Origin: a virus | Length of the DNA stretch: 32,645 bases | Virus record (IMG/VR): IMGVR_UViG_3300027749_000025 | Span: 1-32,645 of that record | Reading direction: 5' to 3' (one strand) | Part shown: piece by piece, positions 14,293 through 20,308 of the stretch | How positions within the stretch are numbered: position 1 is the stretch's first letter | How the letters are laid out: each line of letters begins with the position of its first letter | Translations under genes and position numbers: made by a program | The notes under the pieces: model-generated | Seen by the model: the letters and a program-made list of their open reading frames with translations, nothing else | Told to the model about the DNA's origin: nothing | Databases searched by the model: none

Positions 14293-14562
14293 ATGCAAGA
14301 CGGCGATACAGGCAAATTTATTACCTATTTGATTTGGGATGAGGTTACTGTTGATTGGACGTGGTACGAGGGTGAAGATTGGGACGTAGATGGCTACTTT
14401 GACATTTATGTTTACAAAGACGGCATCAACGTAACTTACGACATTCCAAAATTGCATTTGCAGTGGATTGAAGAAGAAGTTAAGGAATATGCAGGCTATA
14501 TGCCGCCAACCCGCCAGCGTATTGCATCAGCAATTAACGGTCATTTCAACAAAACTTTTTAA
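14293..14562 (+). CDS. Acidic aromatic-rich hypothetical protein (89 aa)
   Basis: ATG at 14293 is chosen because GGAGGG (14280-14285) is seven bases upstream; a TTG at 14278 would add only five residues. The N-terminal half is rich in Trp, Tyr and Asp (TVDWTWYEGEDWDVDGYFDI), and the C-terminus has a helix IEEEVKEYAGYMPPTRQRIA. No family is recognised. Located directly before the recombination genes in the rightward early operon. Confidence 0.6.
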   Translation: MQDGDTGKFITYLIWDEVTVDWTWYEGEDWDVDGYFDIYVYKDGINVTYDIPKLHLQWIEEEVKEYAGYMPPTRQRIASAINGHFNKTF

Positions 14563-14571
14563 GGAACAATC

Positions 14572-15153
14572 ATGGAAACACCAATCGGACCCAAAATTGC
14601 CGCAGCCTTTGTAAAAGCACAAAAGGCATTTGGACCAGCTCTTAAATCCAGCACCAACCCGCATTTCAAATCCCGCTACGCTGACCTTTCTGCCTGCGTG
14701 GAGGCGGTTGTAGACGCTTTAAACAATAACGGCATAGCTTTAATCCAGCGTTGTTATGACAACGCAACAGGCGTAATGGTGGAGACTGTATTTGTCCACG
14801 AATCAGGCGAAGTGCTGGAATGCGGTATTTTGCAAGTGCCTGCATCCAAGCAAGACCCACAGGGTTACGGCTCGGCATTGACTTACGCAAGACGCTACAG
14901 CCTGATGGCAGCTTGCGGAATAGCGCCTGAAGATGATGACGGCAACAGCGCCAGCCGCCGTACAGAAATTAAATCTACTGTTGACGAGCACAAGATTGCT
15001 GACTTGCTGGCCGCGATGGACGAATGCAACACATTAGAAGATTTGCAGAAAGCCTACAAAGCCGCGTATGCCGCCGCCAATGCTGAACCAGCCTGGCAAA
15101 AACAAGTTATTGCGCGTAAGGATGAAAAAAAAGCTAAGTTGGAGGTTAAATGA
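14572..15153 (+). CDS. erf: ERF-family single-strand annealing recombinase
   Basis: A 193-aa protein with the ERF core: NPHFKSRYADL (29-39), a middle strand region (NNNGIALIQRCYD) and the signature QGYGSALTYARRYSLMAACG at ~97-116, followed by EDDDGN. The C-terminal ~60 residues form an Ala/Lys-rich helical extension. ERF proteins bind single-stranded ends and anneal complementary strands; P22 Erf circularises terminally redundant DNA. The gene stands two genes upstream of a YqaJ exonuclease and near a mini-SSB, making a complete annealing module. AAGGAA precedes the ATG. Confidence 0.88.
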   Translation: METPIGPKIAAAFVKAQKAFGPALKSSTNPHFKSRYADLSACVEAVVDALNNNGIALIQRCYDNATGVMVETVFVHESGEVLECGILQVPASKQDPQGYGSALTYARRYSLMAACGIAPEDDDGNSASRRTEIKSTVDEHKIADLLAAMDECNTLEDLQKAYKAAYAAANAEPAWQKQVIARKDEKKAKLEVK

Positions 15154-15374
15154 AACACGAAATATCCTTAGAAACATTGGTTATGGCCAAACGCGCTTTG
15201 GAAGAACTGACGCAATGGCATTTGGAACGTGCGGTTAAGGATTTAACAGAATTTGATCGCACTGCTGATTTGCGTAAACGTGCTTACAAAGCCGCAAGTC
15301 AAATTGACGTGGCCACATATGCTCTTTTATTAACTACAAAATTGGAGGTCACAAATGATTTCTTACACATATAA
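15150..15374 (+). CDS. Small helical hypothetical protein (74 aa)
   Basis: Starts in an ATGA overlap with the erf stop, preceded by TTGGAGG. Helical and charged (MAKRALEELTQWHLERAVKD). The 3' end encodes KLEVTN, whose DNA is also the strong ribosome binding site of the next gene. No family is recognised. Confidence 0.6.
   Translation: MKHEISLETLVMAKRALEELTQWHLERAVKDLTEFDRTADLRKRAYKAASQIDVATYALLLTTKLEVTNDFLHI
15340..15357 (+). repeat. Repeated translation-initiation cassette, copy 1
   Basis: AATTGGAGGTCACAAATG is present here and, identically, at 15560-15577; related versions precede 15150 (TTGGAGGTTAAATG) and 16696 (TTGGAGGTTTCAAAATG). Each is a strong Shine-Dalgarno plus start codon lying within the 3' end of the upstream gene. 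Confidence 0.8.
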
Positions 15375-15591
15375 GGATGTAATTCCAAATGTAGAAACCA
15401 TGTATGACTTATTTTGCGAAGATGAAAAAGATGAATTTATGTTAATTGCCGCTTTAAGTTTTGCTGCTGAAATTAATAGTCATCTTGGATTGAATTTAAA
15501 AACCATAAATGCTTTGTTTTTGCAGTGTGAAAAAGACTATTTTAAAAATATTTTTGAAGAATTGGAGGTCACAAATGGAGCAGCGGAGTGA
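15355..15591 (+). CDS. Small acidic hypothetical protein (78 aa)
   Basis: Begins MISYTYKDVIPNVETMYDLF. Acidic and helical, with Phe/Leu-rich segments (MLIAALSFAAEINSHLGLNL). It is translated from the first copy of the repeated ribosome binding site and ends inside the exonuclease gene (17-base overlap). No family is recognised. Confidence 0.6.
   Translation: MISYTYKDVIPNVETMYDLFCEDEKDEFMLIAALSFAAEINSHLGLNLKTINALFLQCEKDYFKNIFEELEVTNGAAE
15560..15577 (+). repeat. Repeated translation-initiation cassette, copy 2
   Basis: Identical 18 bases to 15340-15357. It starts the YqaJ exonuclease gene and fixes its ATG at 15575 rather than an earlier in-frame start. Confidence 0.8.
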
Positions 15592-16186
15592 AGAATGGTT
15601 TGCAGCCAGGTGCGGTAAGGTCACCGCCAGCCGCGTAGCCGACATTGTTGCCAAGACCAAGACAGGCTACAGCGCCAGCAGGGAAAACTACTTAGCTCAA
15701 TTGGTATGCGAGCGCATGACCGGCAAGCCTGCGGAATCGTATTCAAACTCGGCCATGCAGTGGGGTGTAGATCAGGAAGTTTATGCCCGCAGTGCTTACG
15801 AGCTGGCCAAGGATGTTTTGGTACAAGAAGTAGGCTTTGTAGTCCATCCAACTATTGAGGGCGCTGGCGCGTCTCCTGACGGCTTGGTGGGTGAGTTTGG
15901 CTTGGTAGAAATTAAATGCCCTAACACCGCGACCCATATTCAAACTTTATTAGACCAAAAAGTCCCTGAAAAGTACAACATTCAAATGCAGTGGCAAATG
16001 TGTACGACTGGCCGGCAATGGTGCGACTTTGCATCATTTGACCCGCGCATGGAAGAAGGTCTACAGCTATTCATCAAAAGAGTGGAATACCACCCGCTAT
16101 ATGTTGCCGAGCTTGAAAAAGAGGTAATTAACTTTTTGATGGATGTAGAAGACAAAATCCGAAAACTTAACAAACTGAAAGCATGA
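15575..16186 (+). CDS. YqaJ-type (lambda Exo-like) recombination exonuclease
   Basis: A 203-aa protein beginning MEQRSEEWFAARCGKVTASR, the family start where Arg and Trp help position DNA. The PD-(D/E)xK active site is complete: GASPDGLVG with Asp102, GLVEIKCP with Glu112 and Lys114, and the downstream helix NIQMQWQM with Gln. Such exonucleases resect one strand of double-stranded ends, giving tails for an annealing protein; here the partner is ERF. The ribosome binding site cassette at 15560 fixes the start; an in-frame extension to 15509 is excluded because it lies wholly inside the previous gene. Confidence 0.88.
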   Translation: MEQRSEEWFAARCGKVTASRVADIVAKTKTGYSASRENYLAQLVCERMTGKPAESYSNSAMQWGVDQEVYARSAYELAKDVLVQEVGFVVHPTIEGAGASPDGLVGEFGLVEIKCPNTATHIQTLLDQKVPEKYNIQMQWQMCTTGRQWCDFASFDPRMEEGLQLFIKRVEYHPLYVAELEKEVINFLMDVEDKIRKLNKLKA

Positions 16187-16187
16187 C

Positions 16188-16427
16188 ATGAGAAAAATCA
16201 AGAATATCGTAGTGATTACTGGCACTTACATCAACAAAGATGCCCAAGAAAAGAAACGTTACCAAACCATTGGCAGCTTGTTTGAAGATGGCGACAACCT
16301 CAAAATCAAGCTCGACACCATACCTTTGGTGGAAGGCGGTTGGACCGGCTGGGCTAATTGCTACGAGCTGGAAGAAAAGCCGCGCAAAGCTGGTTTTGAT
16401 GACATGGACGACAGAATTCCTTTCTGA
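16188..16427 (+). CDS. Mini single-stranded-DNA-binding protein with SSB-like C-terminal tip
   Basis: A 79-aa protein. The N-terminal ~60 residues are strand-rich (IVVITGTYINKDAQEKKRYQ, LKIKLDTIPL, GWANCYELE) as in a small OB-fold. The C-terminus is an acidic tail ending DDMDDRIPF, matching the tip of bacterial SSB (DDDIPF-type), which recruits replication and repair partners. It lies directly after the exonuclease gene and completes the ERF/exonuclease module. It is much shorter than standard SSB (~170 aa). The SSB assignment is inference from tail, size and context. Confidence 0.65.
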   Translation: MRKIKNIVVITGTYINKDAQEKKRYQTIGSLFEDGDNLKIKLDTIPLVEGGWTGWANCYELEEKPRKAGFDDMDDRIPF

Positions 16428-16429
16428 CC

Positions 16430-16708
16430 ATGCAGCTTGATCTACGTTTTAACGGCGCGGATTACAACCGAACCCGCGATGATGCCCGATTAACTGGGCA
16501 GATTCTTAGGGTTTGGGAGTGTATGTCTGATGGGAAGTGGCGAACCCTGAGAGACATTGCACAAGAAACTGGCGACCCAGAGGCAAGCGTAAGCGCTCAA
16601 TTGAGACACTTACGCAAGCCAAGGTTTGGTAGCCACACGGTAGAACGTGAATACATCACTAACGGTTTGTACAAATACAAGTTGGAGGTTTCAAAATGTG
16701 GGATGTAG
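16430..16708 (+). CDS. Winged-helix protein (92 aa)
   Basis: Residues ~20-65 give a winged-helix DNA-binding domain: TGQILRVWECMSDGKWRTLR, then DIAQETGDPEASVSAQLRHL as helix-turn-recognition helix and a wing around HTVEREYITNGLYKYKLE. The pattern is common in phage early regions. Starts three bases after the mini-SSB stop. It may regulate or assist recombination or replication. Its end overlaps the membrane micropeptide by 13 bases. Confidence 0.75.
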   Translation: MQLDLRFNGADYNRTRDDARLTGQILRVWECMSDGKWRTLRDIAQETGDPEASVSAQLRHLRKPRFGSHTVEREYITNGLYKYKLEVSKCGM

Positions 16709-16806
16709 CTGTAACCTTTATGTTAATGATGTTTGGTGCTTTTATCGTGGTGGCGTTTGGCGCAATTTTGATATGGGTGCTTTATATAGTTCAAAATGTG
16801 GATTAA
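16696..16806 (+). CDS. Single-pass membrane micropeptide (36 aa)
   Basis: MWDVAVTFMLMMFGAFIVVA followed by FGAILIWVLYIVQNVD: essentially one long membrane segment. It is preceded by TTGGAGG at the standard spacing, which gives good support for translation although the gene is tiny. Together with the 38-aa protein at 14174 it is the second membrane micropeptide of the rightward operon. Function is unknown. Confidence 0.6.
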   Translation: MWDVAVTFMLMMFGAFIVVAFGAILIWVLYIVQNVD

Positions 16807-16809
16807 AAG

Positions 16810-16989
16810 ATGAAAGAGAAGACAGAGCAAGGCAGAGCAATCACGCTGCGCCTTACACAATCGGAATGGGCTGAGTATCAAAGACTAGGTGGAATCAAGT
16901 GGATTCGTATGTTTTTCCGCATGAGCGCTGGCATACAAAAAGAAATCAAAGAAGAAAACGCTTTACAATGGAAAAAAGAAAATAGTTGA
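16810..16989 (+). CDS. Probable ribbon-helix-helix DNA-binding protein (59 aa)
   Basis: Starts MKEKTEQGRAITLRLTQSEW: a basic N-terminus and a strand (AITLRLT), then two helices (WAEYQRLGG, WIRMFFRMSAGIQKEI), the layout of Arc/MetJ-type repressors. The stop codon overlaps the -35 box of the promoter at 16986, so the protein sits exactly where it could control the next transcript. RHH assignment is based on length and secondary-structure pattern, not a clear family signature. Confidence 0.5.
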   Translation: MKEKTEQGRAITLRLTQSEWAEYQRLGGIKWIRMFFRMSAGIQKEIKEENALQWKKENS

Positions 16990-17012
16990 CAAGCTCAAAT
17001 TTCATATAAAAT
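16986..17012 (+). promoter_or_regulatory. Candidate sigma70-type promoter for the gene block from 17045
   Basis: A perfect TTGACA (16986-16991) is followed after 15 bases by TAAAAT (17007-17012; five of six). The short spacer is atypical but tolerated. A 32-base gap with AAGGAA then leads to ATG 17045. Confidence 0.5.
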
Positions 17013-17044
17013 GGGCGTTCCATTAACCTTGCAAGGAAACCAAA

Positions 17045-17380
17045 ATGGGTTACGAAATGAAGAAAATGATCCCTGACGCGGGTAAAGCCGATATGTCTGG
17101 CGAGAAAAAAGTTAGCGTTCCTAAGATGGATCGTGAAGTTGCCACCAAGTCTATGACTGGCGCTACACCTCCTAAAGGCGCATTGAGCAGCGACACCAGC
17201 GGCGAGCGTAAGCGTCCTATTGAAGGCGGCGTTGGCATGGGCAAGATGGACGGCATCGGTTTGCGCGAAGCCAGCCACATGGGTATGCACGATGGCCGTA
17301 AGGGTGAGATGAAGGGCGGTTCTAGCGAAGCAACTTGCTACGAACACAAGCGTATGGCTCACGTTCAAGACTCAATGTAA
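17045..17380 (+). CDS. Met/Gly/Lys-rich hypothetical protein (111 aa)
   Basis: No family is recognised. The protein lacks obvious secondary structure, is strongly basic and Gly/Met-rich (PIEGGVGMGKMDGIGLREAS, then HMGMHDGRKGEMKGG) and ends YEHKRMAHVQDSM. It has its own consensus-like promoter, a good ribosome binding site and a downstream hairpin, so it may be expressed separately and strongly. It could be a nucleic-acid-binding or virion-packaged basic protein. Confidence 0.6.
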   Translation: MGYEMKKMIPDAGKADMSGEKKVSVPKMDREVATKSMTGATPPKGALSSDTSGERKRPIEGGVGMGKMDGIGLREASHMGMHDGRKGEMKGGSSEATCYEHKRMAHVQDSM

Positions 17381-17384
17381 GGCG

Positions 17385-17414
17385 TGGCAACTAGGGGTCA
17401 AAGCCCTAGCGCCA
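17385..17414 (+). other. Stable hairpin after the Met/Gly-rich gene
   Basis: TGGC (17385-17388) pairs with GCCA (17411-17414) and CTAGGG (17391-17396) with CCCTAG (17404-17409), separated by a small internal loop; the terminal loop is GTCAAAG. No T tract follows, so it is not a normal intrinsic terminator. It may stabilise the upstream messenger or mark a processing site. Confidence 0.5.
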
Positions 17415-17443
17415 CTAAACATAACAACTAAATAGGAGTTGAA

Positions 17444-17659
17444 ATGCCTGAGAGTAATTGTAGTGCTTGTAAATACTTTGTTGATTTTCAGCAAATGGGT
17501 CAATGCAGGCGTTATCCCGCTTTTGTGAACCGTCACAGAAACGAAGGCTGTGGCGAGTTTGCGACAGTAGCGGAAATTATTAGCTTTCCTGCATTAGTTG
17601 CAGAATTAAAGCCAAAACGCAAATATGAGAGGAAAGCAGATGCTAAAACCTCTATTTGA
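17444..17659 (+). CDS. Small Cys-rich hypothetical protein (71 aa)
   Basis: Starts MPESNCSACKYFVDFQQMGQ, with four to five Cys in the arrangement C-x2-C-x11-C and a later GCGEF, which could bind one zinc ion. The C-terminus is basic (KPKRKYERKAD). AGGAG precedes the ATG. Small proteins of the CxxC...GxCRRYP type are common in phages and have no established function. It overlaps the GroES-like start by 20 bases. Confidence 0.65.
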   Translation: MPESNCSACKYFVDFQQMGQCRRYPAFVNRHRNEGCGEFATVAEIISFPALVAELKPKRKYERKADAKTSI

Positions 17660-17900
17660 TCGAGTGGTCGTTAAGCCCCAAGTGCGGGTATTGAGCGACA
17701 TAATTTATGTGAACAACAAAGAATCCTTTAATGAGGGAACCGTGGTATCGGTGGGTCCTGAGGTGACTGATACGCAGCCAGGCGACTTTATTAAATATGG
17801 AAACGGTGACTATTTGAACTGGCCAACCCACAGAATTGATGGGCAGGACTACCAAATCATTCAAGAAGCAGACATTTGTGCTATTGTGGAGGAAACATGA
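17640..17900 (+). CDS. GroES-like co-chaperonin
   Basis: An 86-aa protein that aligns by eye with bacterial GroES: N-terminal KPLFDRVVVKP equals RPLHDRVIVK, EGTVVSVGPE equals RGEVLAVGNG, PGDFIKYGNGDY equals VGDIVIFNDGYG, and the end EADICAIVEE equals ESDILAIVE. The mobile-loop region is short, but a hydrophobic tripeptide (IIY in LSDIIYVNN) stands where GroES has IVL for GroEL binding. No GroEL is encoded, so it would act on host GroEL, as T4 gp31 does. ATG 17640 is preferred over 17625 because AGAGGAAA lies just before it. Confidence 0.82.
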   Translation: MLKPLFDRVVVKPQVRVLSDIIYVNNKESFNEGTVVSVGPEVTDTQPGDFIKYGNGDYLNWPTHRIDGQDYQIIQEADICAIVEET

Positions 17901-18064
17901 AAGAGTTAATTAACGCAAGAATCCAAGACTTGATGGTCAAAGGCCGCGAGCTGGAGCAACAAATACAACAAATCAATGGTGCATTGCAACAATGCCAATG
18001 GACTTTAGTTGAATTGGAGAAATCAGATGCCACTCAAGAAATCGACCACCCCGAAAGCGTTTGA
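17897..18064 (+). CDS. Short coiled-coil protein (55 aa)
   Basis: MKELINARIQDLMVKGRELE followed by QQIQQINGALQQCQWTLVEL: one amphipathic helix with heptad pattern, then an acidic tail. It starts in an ATGA overlap with the GroES-like stop and has GGAGGAA upstream. Similar short coiled-coil genes are common near phage packaging genes. Function unknown. Its end overlaps the next small gene in another frame. Confidence 0.6.
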   Translation: MKELINARIQDLMVKGRELEQQIQQINGALQQCQWTLVELEKSDATQEIDHPESV

Positions 18065-18173
18065 GAAAAACCTCAAAGAAGAGCTGAAAATGGGAAAGCC
18101 AAAAGCTCAAGCGCTGGCTATTGCCTATTCAGTTAAGCGCGAAGCTGAAAAGTCTAAAAAGTCTAAAAAGTAA
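18027..18173 (+). CDS. Small basic protein (48 aa)
   Basis: MPLKKSTTPKAFEKNLKEEL, KMGKPKAQALAIAYSVKREA, then a Lys/Ser tail. The pattern (KPKAQALAIA) is familiar from phage genes upstream of terminase; role unknown. It begins inside the preceding coiled-coil gene, with TTGGAGAAATC before the ATG. The Lys-rich tail would favour DNA or RNA binding. Confidence 0.6.
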   Translation: MPLKKSTTPKAFEKNLKEELKMGKPKAQALAIAYSVKREAEKSKKSKK

Positions 18174-18192
18174 CTTAAAAGGCTAAAAAGGT

Positions 18193-18465
18193 ATGAAAAA
18201 GCACGACAAGCCTATTGAGCACAAGACAACTGGCAAGGGTAAGACCTACAACCCTACAGAAAAGGGCGCAGGAATGACCGCCAAGGGTCGTGCTGAATAC
18301 AATGCCAAGAACGGCAGTAACCTCAAGCCGCCGGCTCCTAATCCAAAGACCAAGAAAGATGAAGGCCGTAAAGCCTCATTTTGTGCGCGAATGGAAGGCG
18401 TAGTAAAGAACGCTAAAGGACCGGCTGAACGTGCTAAAGCATCCTTAAAGAACTGGAATTGTTAA
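18193..18465 (+). CDS. DUF6321-type basic protein (90 aa)
   Basis: The protein is very Lys/Gly/Asn-rich: KGKTYNPTEKGAGMTAKGRA, then NLKPPAPNPKTKKDEGRKAS and FCARMEGVVKN...SLKNWNC. I recognise this as the DUF6321 family, found in phages (commonly near packaging genes); its function is not established. AAAAGG lies ahead of the start. Confidence 0.75.
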   Translation: MKKHDKPIEHKTTGKGKTYNPTEKGAGMTAKGRAEYNAKNGSNLKPPAPNPKTKKDEGRKASFCARMEGVVKNAKGPAERAKASLKNWNC

Positions 18466-18466
18466 C

Positions 18467-18631
18467 ATGGCTATTAAACCTGGCTTGTATGCCAATATTC
18501 ACAAAAAACAGGAACGCATCGCTCGTGAAAAGGCAGAAGGCAAGCCTGTGGAAAAGATGAGAACGCCTGGCACTAAAGGCGCACCCACCGCCAAAGCATT
18601 CAAGGAATCGGCTAAGACCGCTAAGAAATGA
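18467..18631 (+). CDS. Small basic protein upstream of terminase (54 aa)
   Basis: MAIKPGLYANIHKKQERIAR, then KMRTPGTKGAPTAKAFKESA and a Lys-rich end. The GLYANIxxK...RxPGTKGAPTAKAF pattern recurs in small phage genes near structural or terminase genes. Its stop overlaps the small-terminase start (ATGA at 18628-18631). Function unknown; possibly a nucleoprotein component. Confidence 0.65.
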   Translation: MAIKPGLYANIHKKQERIAREKAEGKPVEKMRTPGTKGAPTAKAFKESAKTAKK

Positions 18632-19038
18632 CCGCAGTTACCGAAAAGCGCCCAGTTGGTAGACCAACACTCTATGACCCCGCATATTGCGAGACAGTCA
18701 GAGAGTTAGGGCGCATCGGTAAATCCGTAGAGCAAATCTGCTATCAGCTTAACGTAAGTCTTAGAACCATTTACTTATGGCGCGATGCTCACGAAGAATT
18801 TCTACACGCCTTGGATGATGCAAAGACTTATGAACAGGCTTGGTGGGAAGAGCAGGCATCTTCTTACATGGTGGAGAACAAAGAAAGCGACCGATTGAAT
18901 GCCACGCTGTGGTCTAGATCAATGGCTGCAAGGTTTCCCAAGAAGTACCGCGAAAGCACAAAGCAGGAAATCACTGGTCCTGAAGGAACTCCTTTGCTGG
19001 CCGGCATCCAAGTGACCTTTGTCAAGCCAAGTGAGTGA
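18628..19038 (+). CDS. terS: Terminase small subunit
   Basis: A 136-aa protein with an N-terminal DNA-binding HTH: RPVGRPTLYDPAYCETVREL, SVEQICYQLNVSLRTIYLWR (helix-turn-helix) and a central helix region (EEQASSYMVENKESDRLNAT) for oligomerisation. The GRPTxYxPxYxE start is typical of phage small terminases. It recognises phage DNA and loads the large subunit. It overlaps the basic gene upstream and terL downstream. Confidence 0.88.
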   Translation: MTAVTEKRPVGRPTLYDPAYCETVRELGRIGKSVEQICYQLNVSLRTIYLWRDAHEEFLHALDDAKTYEQAWWEEQASSYMVENKESDRLNATLWSRSMAARFPKKYRESTKQEITGPEGTPLLAGIQVTFVKPSE

Positions 19039-20308
19039 AGTAAGTAACGCCCAATTCCCTGTAAAGCTGGCGTGTTTATTTGACCCGCCCAAGTCCCGAT
19101 ACCGCGTTCTATATGGTGGGCGAGGCGGCGCTAAGAGCTGGGGAGTAGCAAGGGCGCTGTTAATCAAGGCGGCTAAAGAACCCTTACGCATCTTATGTGC
19201 GCGGGAATACATGACTTCTATGCGAGATTCAGTCCACAAGCTGCTGACCGATCAGATCATCGACCTTGGGTTGCAATCATTTTATGAAATCACGCAAGCC
19301 AGCATTCGCGGGAAAAATGGCTCTGAATTCAGCTTTGTTGGCCTTAAAAACAATGTGGCTAATGTCCAATCTTATGAGGGCGTTGATATTTGCTGGGTGG
19401 AAGAAGCTAAAACGGTGACCAGGGTAAGTTGGAATGTATTGGTTCCTACCATTCGCAAGCCTAACAGCGAGATATGGGTTACTTTTAACCCTGAGTTGGA
19501 AACAGACGAGACTTACCAGCGGTTTGTAATACATAAACCAGAGAACGCTGTGGTTGAAAAGGTCAACTGGTCAGATAACCCTTGGTTTCCTGAGACGCTG
19601 AAATTAGAAATGCAAAGTCTTAAAGCGCGTGACCCTGAAGCCTATCGCACAGTTTGGGAAGGTTTCTGCCGGCAGACGGTGGACGGCGCTATCTTTGCCA
19701 AAGAGGTTCAGTTTGCCGAGCTGGAGAACCGCATCACCCGCGTTCCCTACGATGCCACAAAGCCAGTACACGCCGTTTTCGATCTTGGATGGGCAGATGC
19801 CACAGCTATATGGTTTGTCCAGTTTATTGGCATGGAAACCCGCTTAATTCGGTACATTGAAGACAACCAACAGACTATTAGCCATTATTTAGCTGAGATG
19901 CAGAAGTTTGGCTATATCTACGACACGCTATGGTTGCCACATGATGCCGAGAATAAGACGCTGGCCGCTGCGGGTCGATCTATTGAGGAAATTGTGAGAG
20001 CTGCGGGTTATAAGACGCGGATAATCCCAAGAACGCCGGTGGTTGACAGTATTAACGCGGCGCGTACCATTTTTAGGTCGTGTTATTTTGATAGAGAAAA
20101 TTGTTATGATGGTTTACAATGTCTCAGGCACTACCGCTATGAGGTCGACCCTGACACCAAGCAGTTCAGCCGTAACCCGCTGCATGACCAGTATTCACAT
20201 GGCGCAGATGCGTTTCGGTATATCGGCTTGATGATTAACGAACCGAAAGAGCGTAGGAAAGCAAAACCGCTGCCAATGTACGGCAGTCAACATTCTTGGA
20301 TGGGCTGA
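19031..20308 (+). CDS. terL: Terminase large subunit
   Basis: A 425-aa ATPase-nuclease. From the proposed GTG start at 19031, Walker A is GGRGGAKS (29-36), Walker B is VDICWVEEA (118-126, Glu124 catalytic) and VTFNPELETDE is the coupling region. The RNase H-like nuclease follows with VFDLGWADATAIW and the late DQYSHGADAFRY acidic motif. No ATG fits the N-terminus; GTG 19031 overlaps the terS stop by eight bases, and TTG 19019 would add four residues. It cuts and translocates concatemeric DNA into proheads. Confidence 0.92.
   Translation: MSEVSNAQFPVKLACLFDPPKSRYRVLYGGRGGAKSWGVARALLIKAAKEPLRILCAREYMTSMRDSVHKLLTDQIIDLGLQSFYEITQASIRGKNGSEFSFVGLKNNVANVQSYEGVDICWVEEAKTVTRVSWNVLVPTIRKPNSEIWVTFNPELETDETYQRFVIHKPENAVVEKVNWSDNPWFPETLKLEMQSLKARDPEAYRTVWEGFCRQTVDGAIFAKEVQFAELENRITRVPYDATKPVHAVFDLGWADATAIWFVQFIGMETRLIRYIEDNQQTISHYLAEMQKFGYIYDTLWLPHDAENKTLAAAGRSIEEIVRAAGYKTRIIPRTPVVDSINAARTIFRSCYFDRENCYDGLQCLRHYRYEVDPDTKQFSRNPLHDQYSHGADAFRYIGLMINEPKERRKAKPLPMYGSQHSWMG

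Noticed and set aside
17385-17414. Hairpin as intrinsic terminator
   Set aside because: No T tract follows on either strand.
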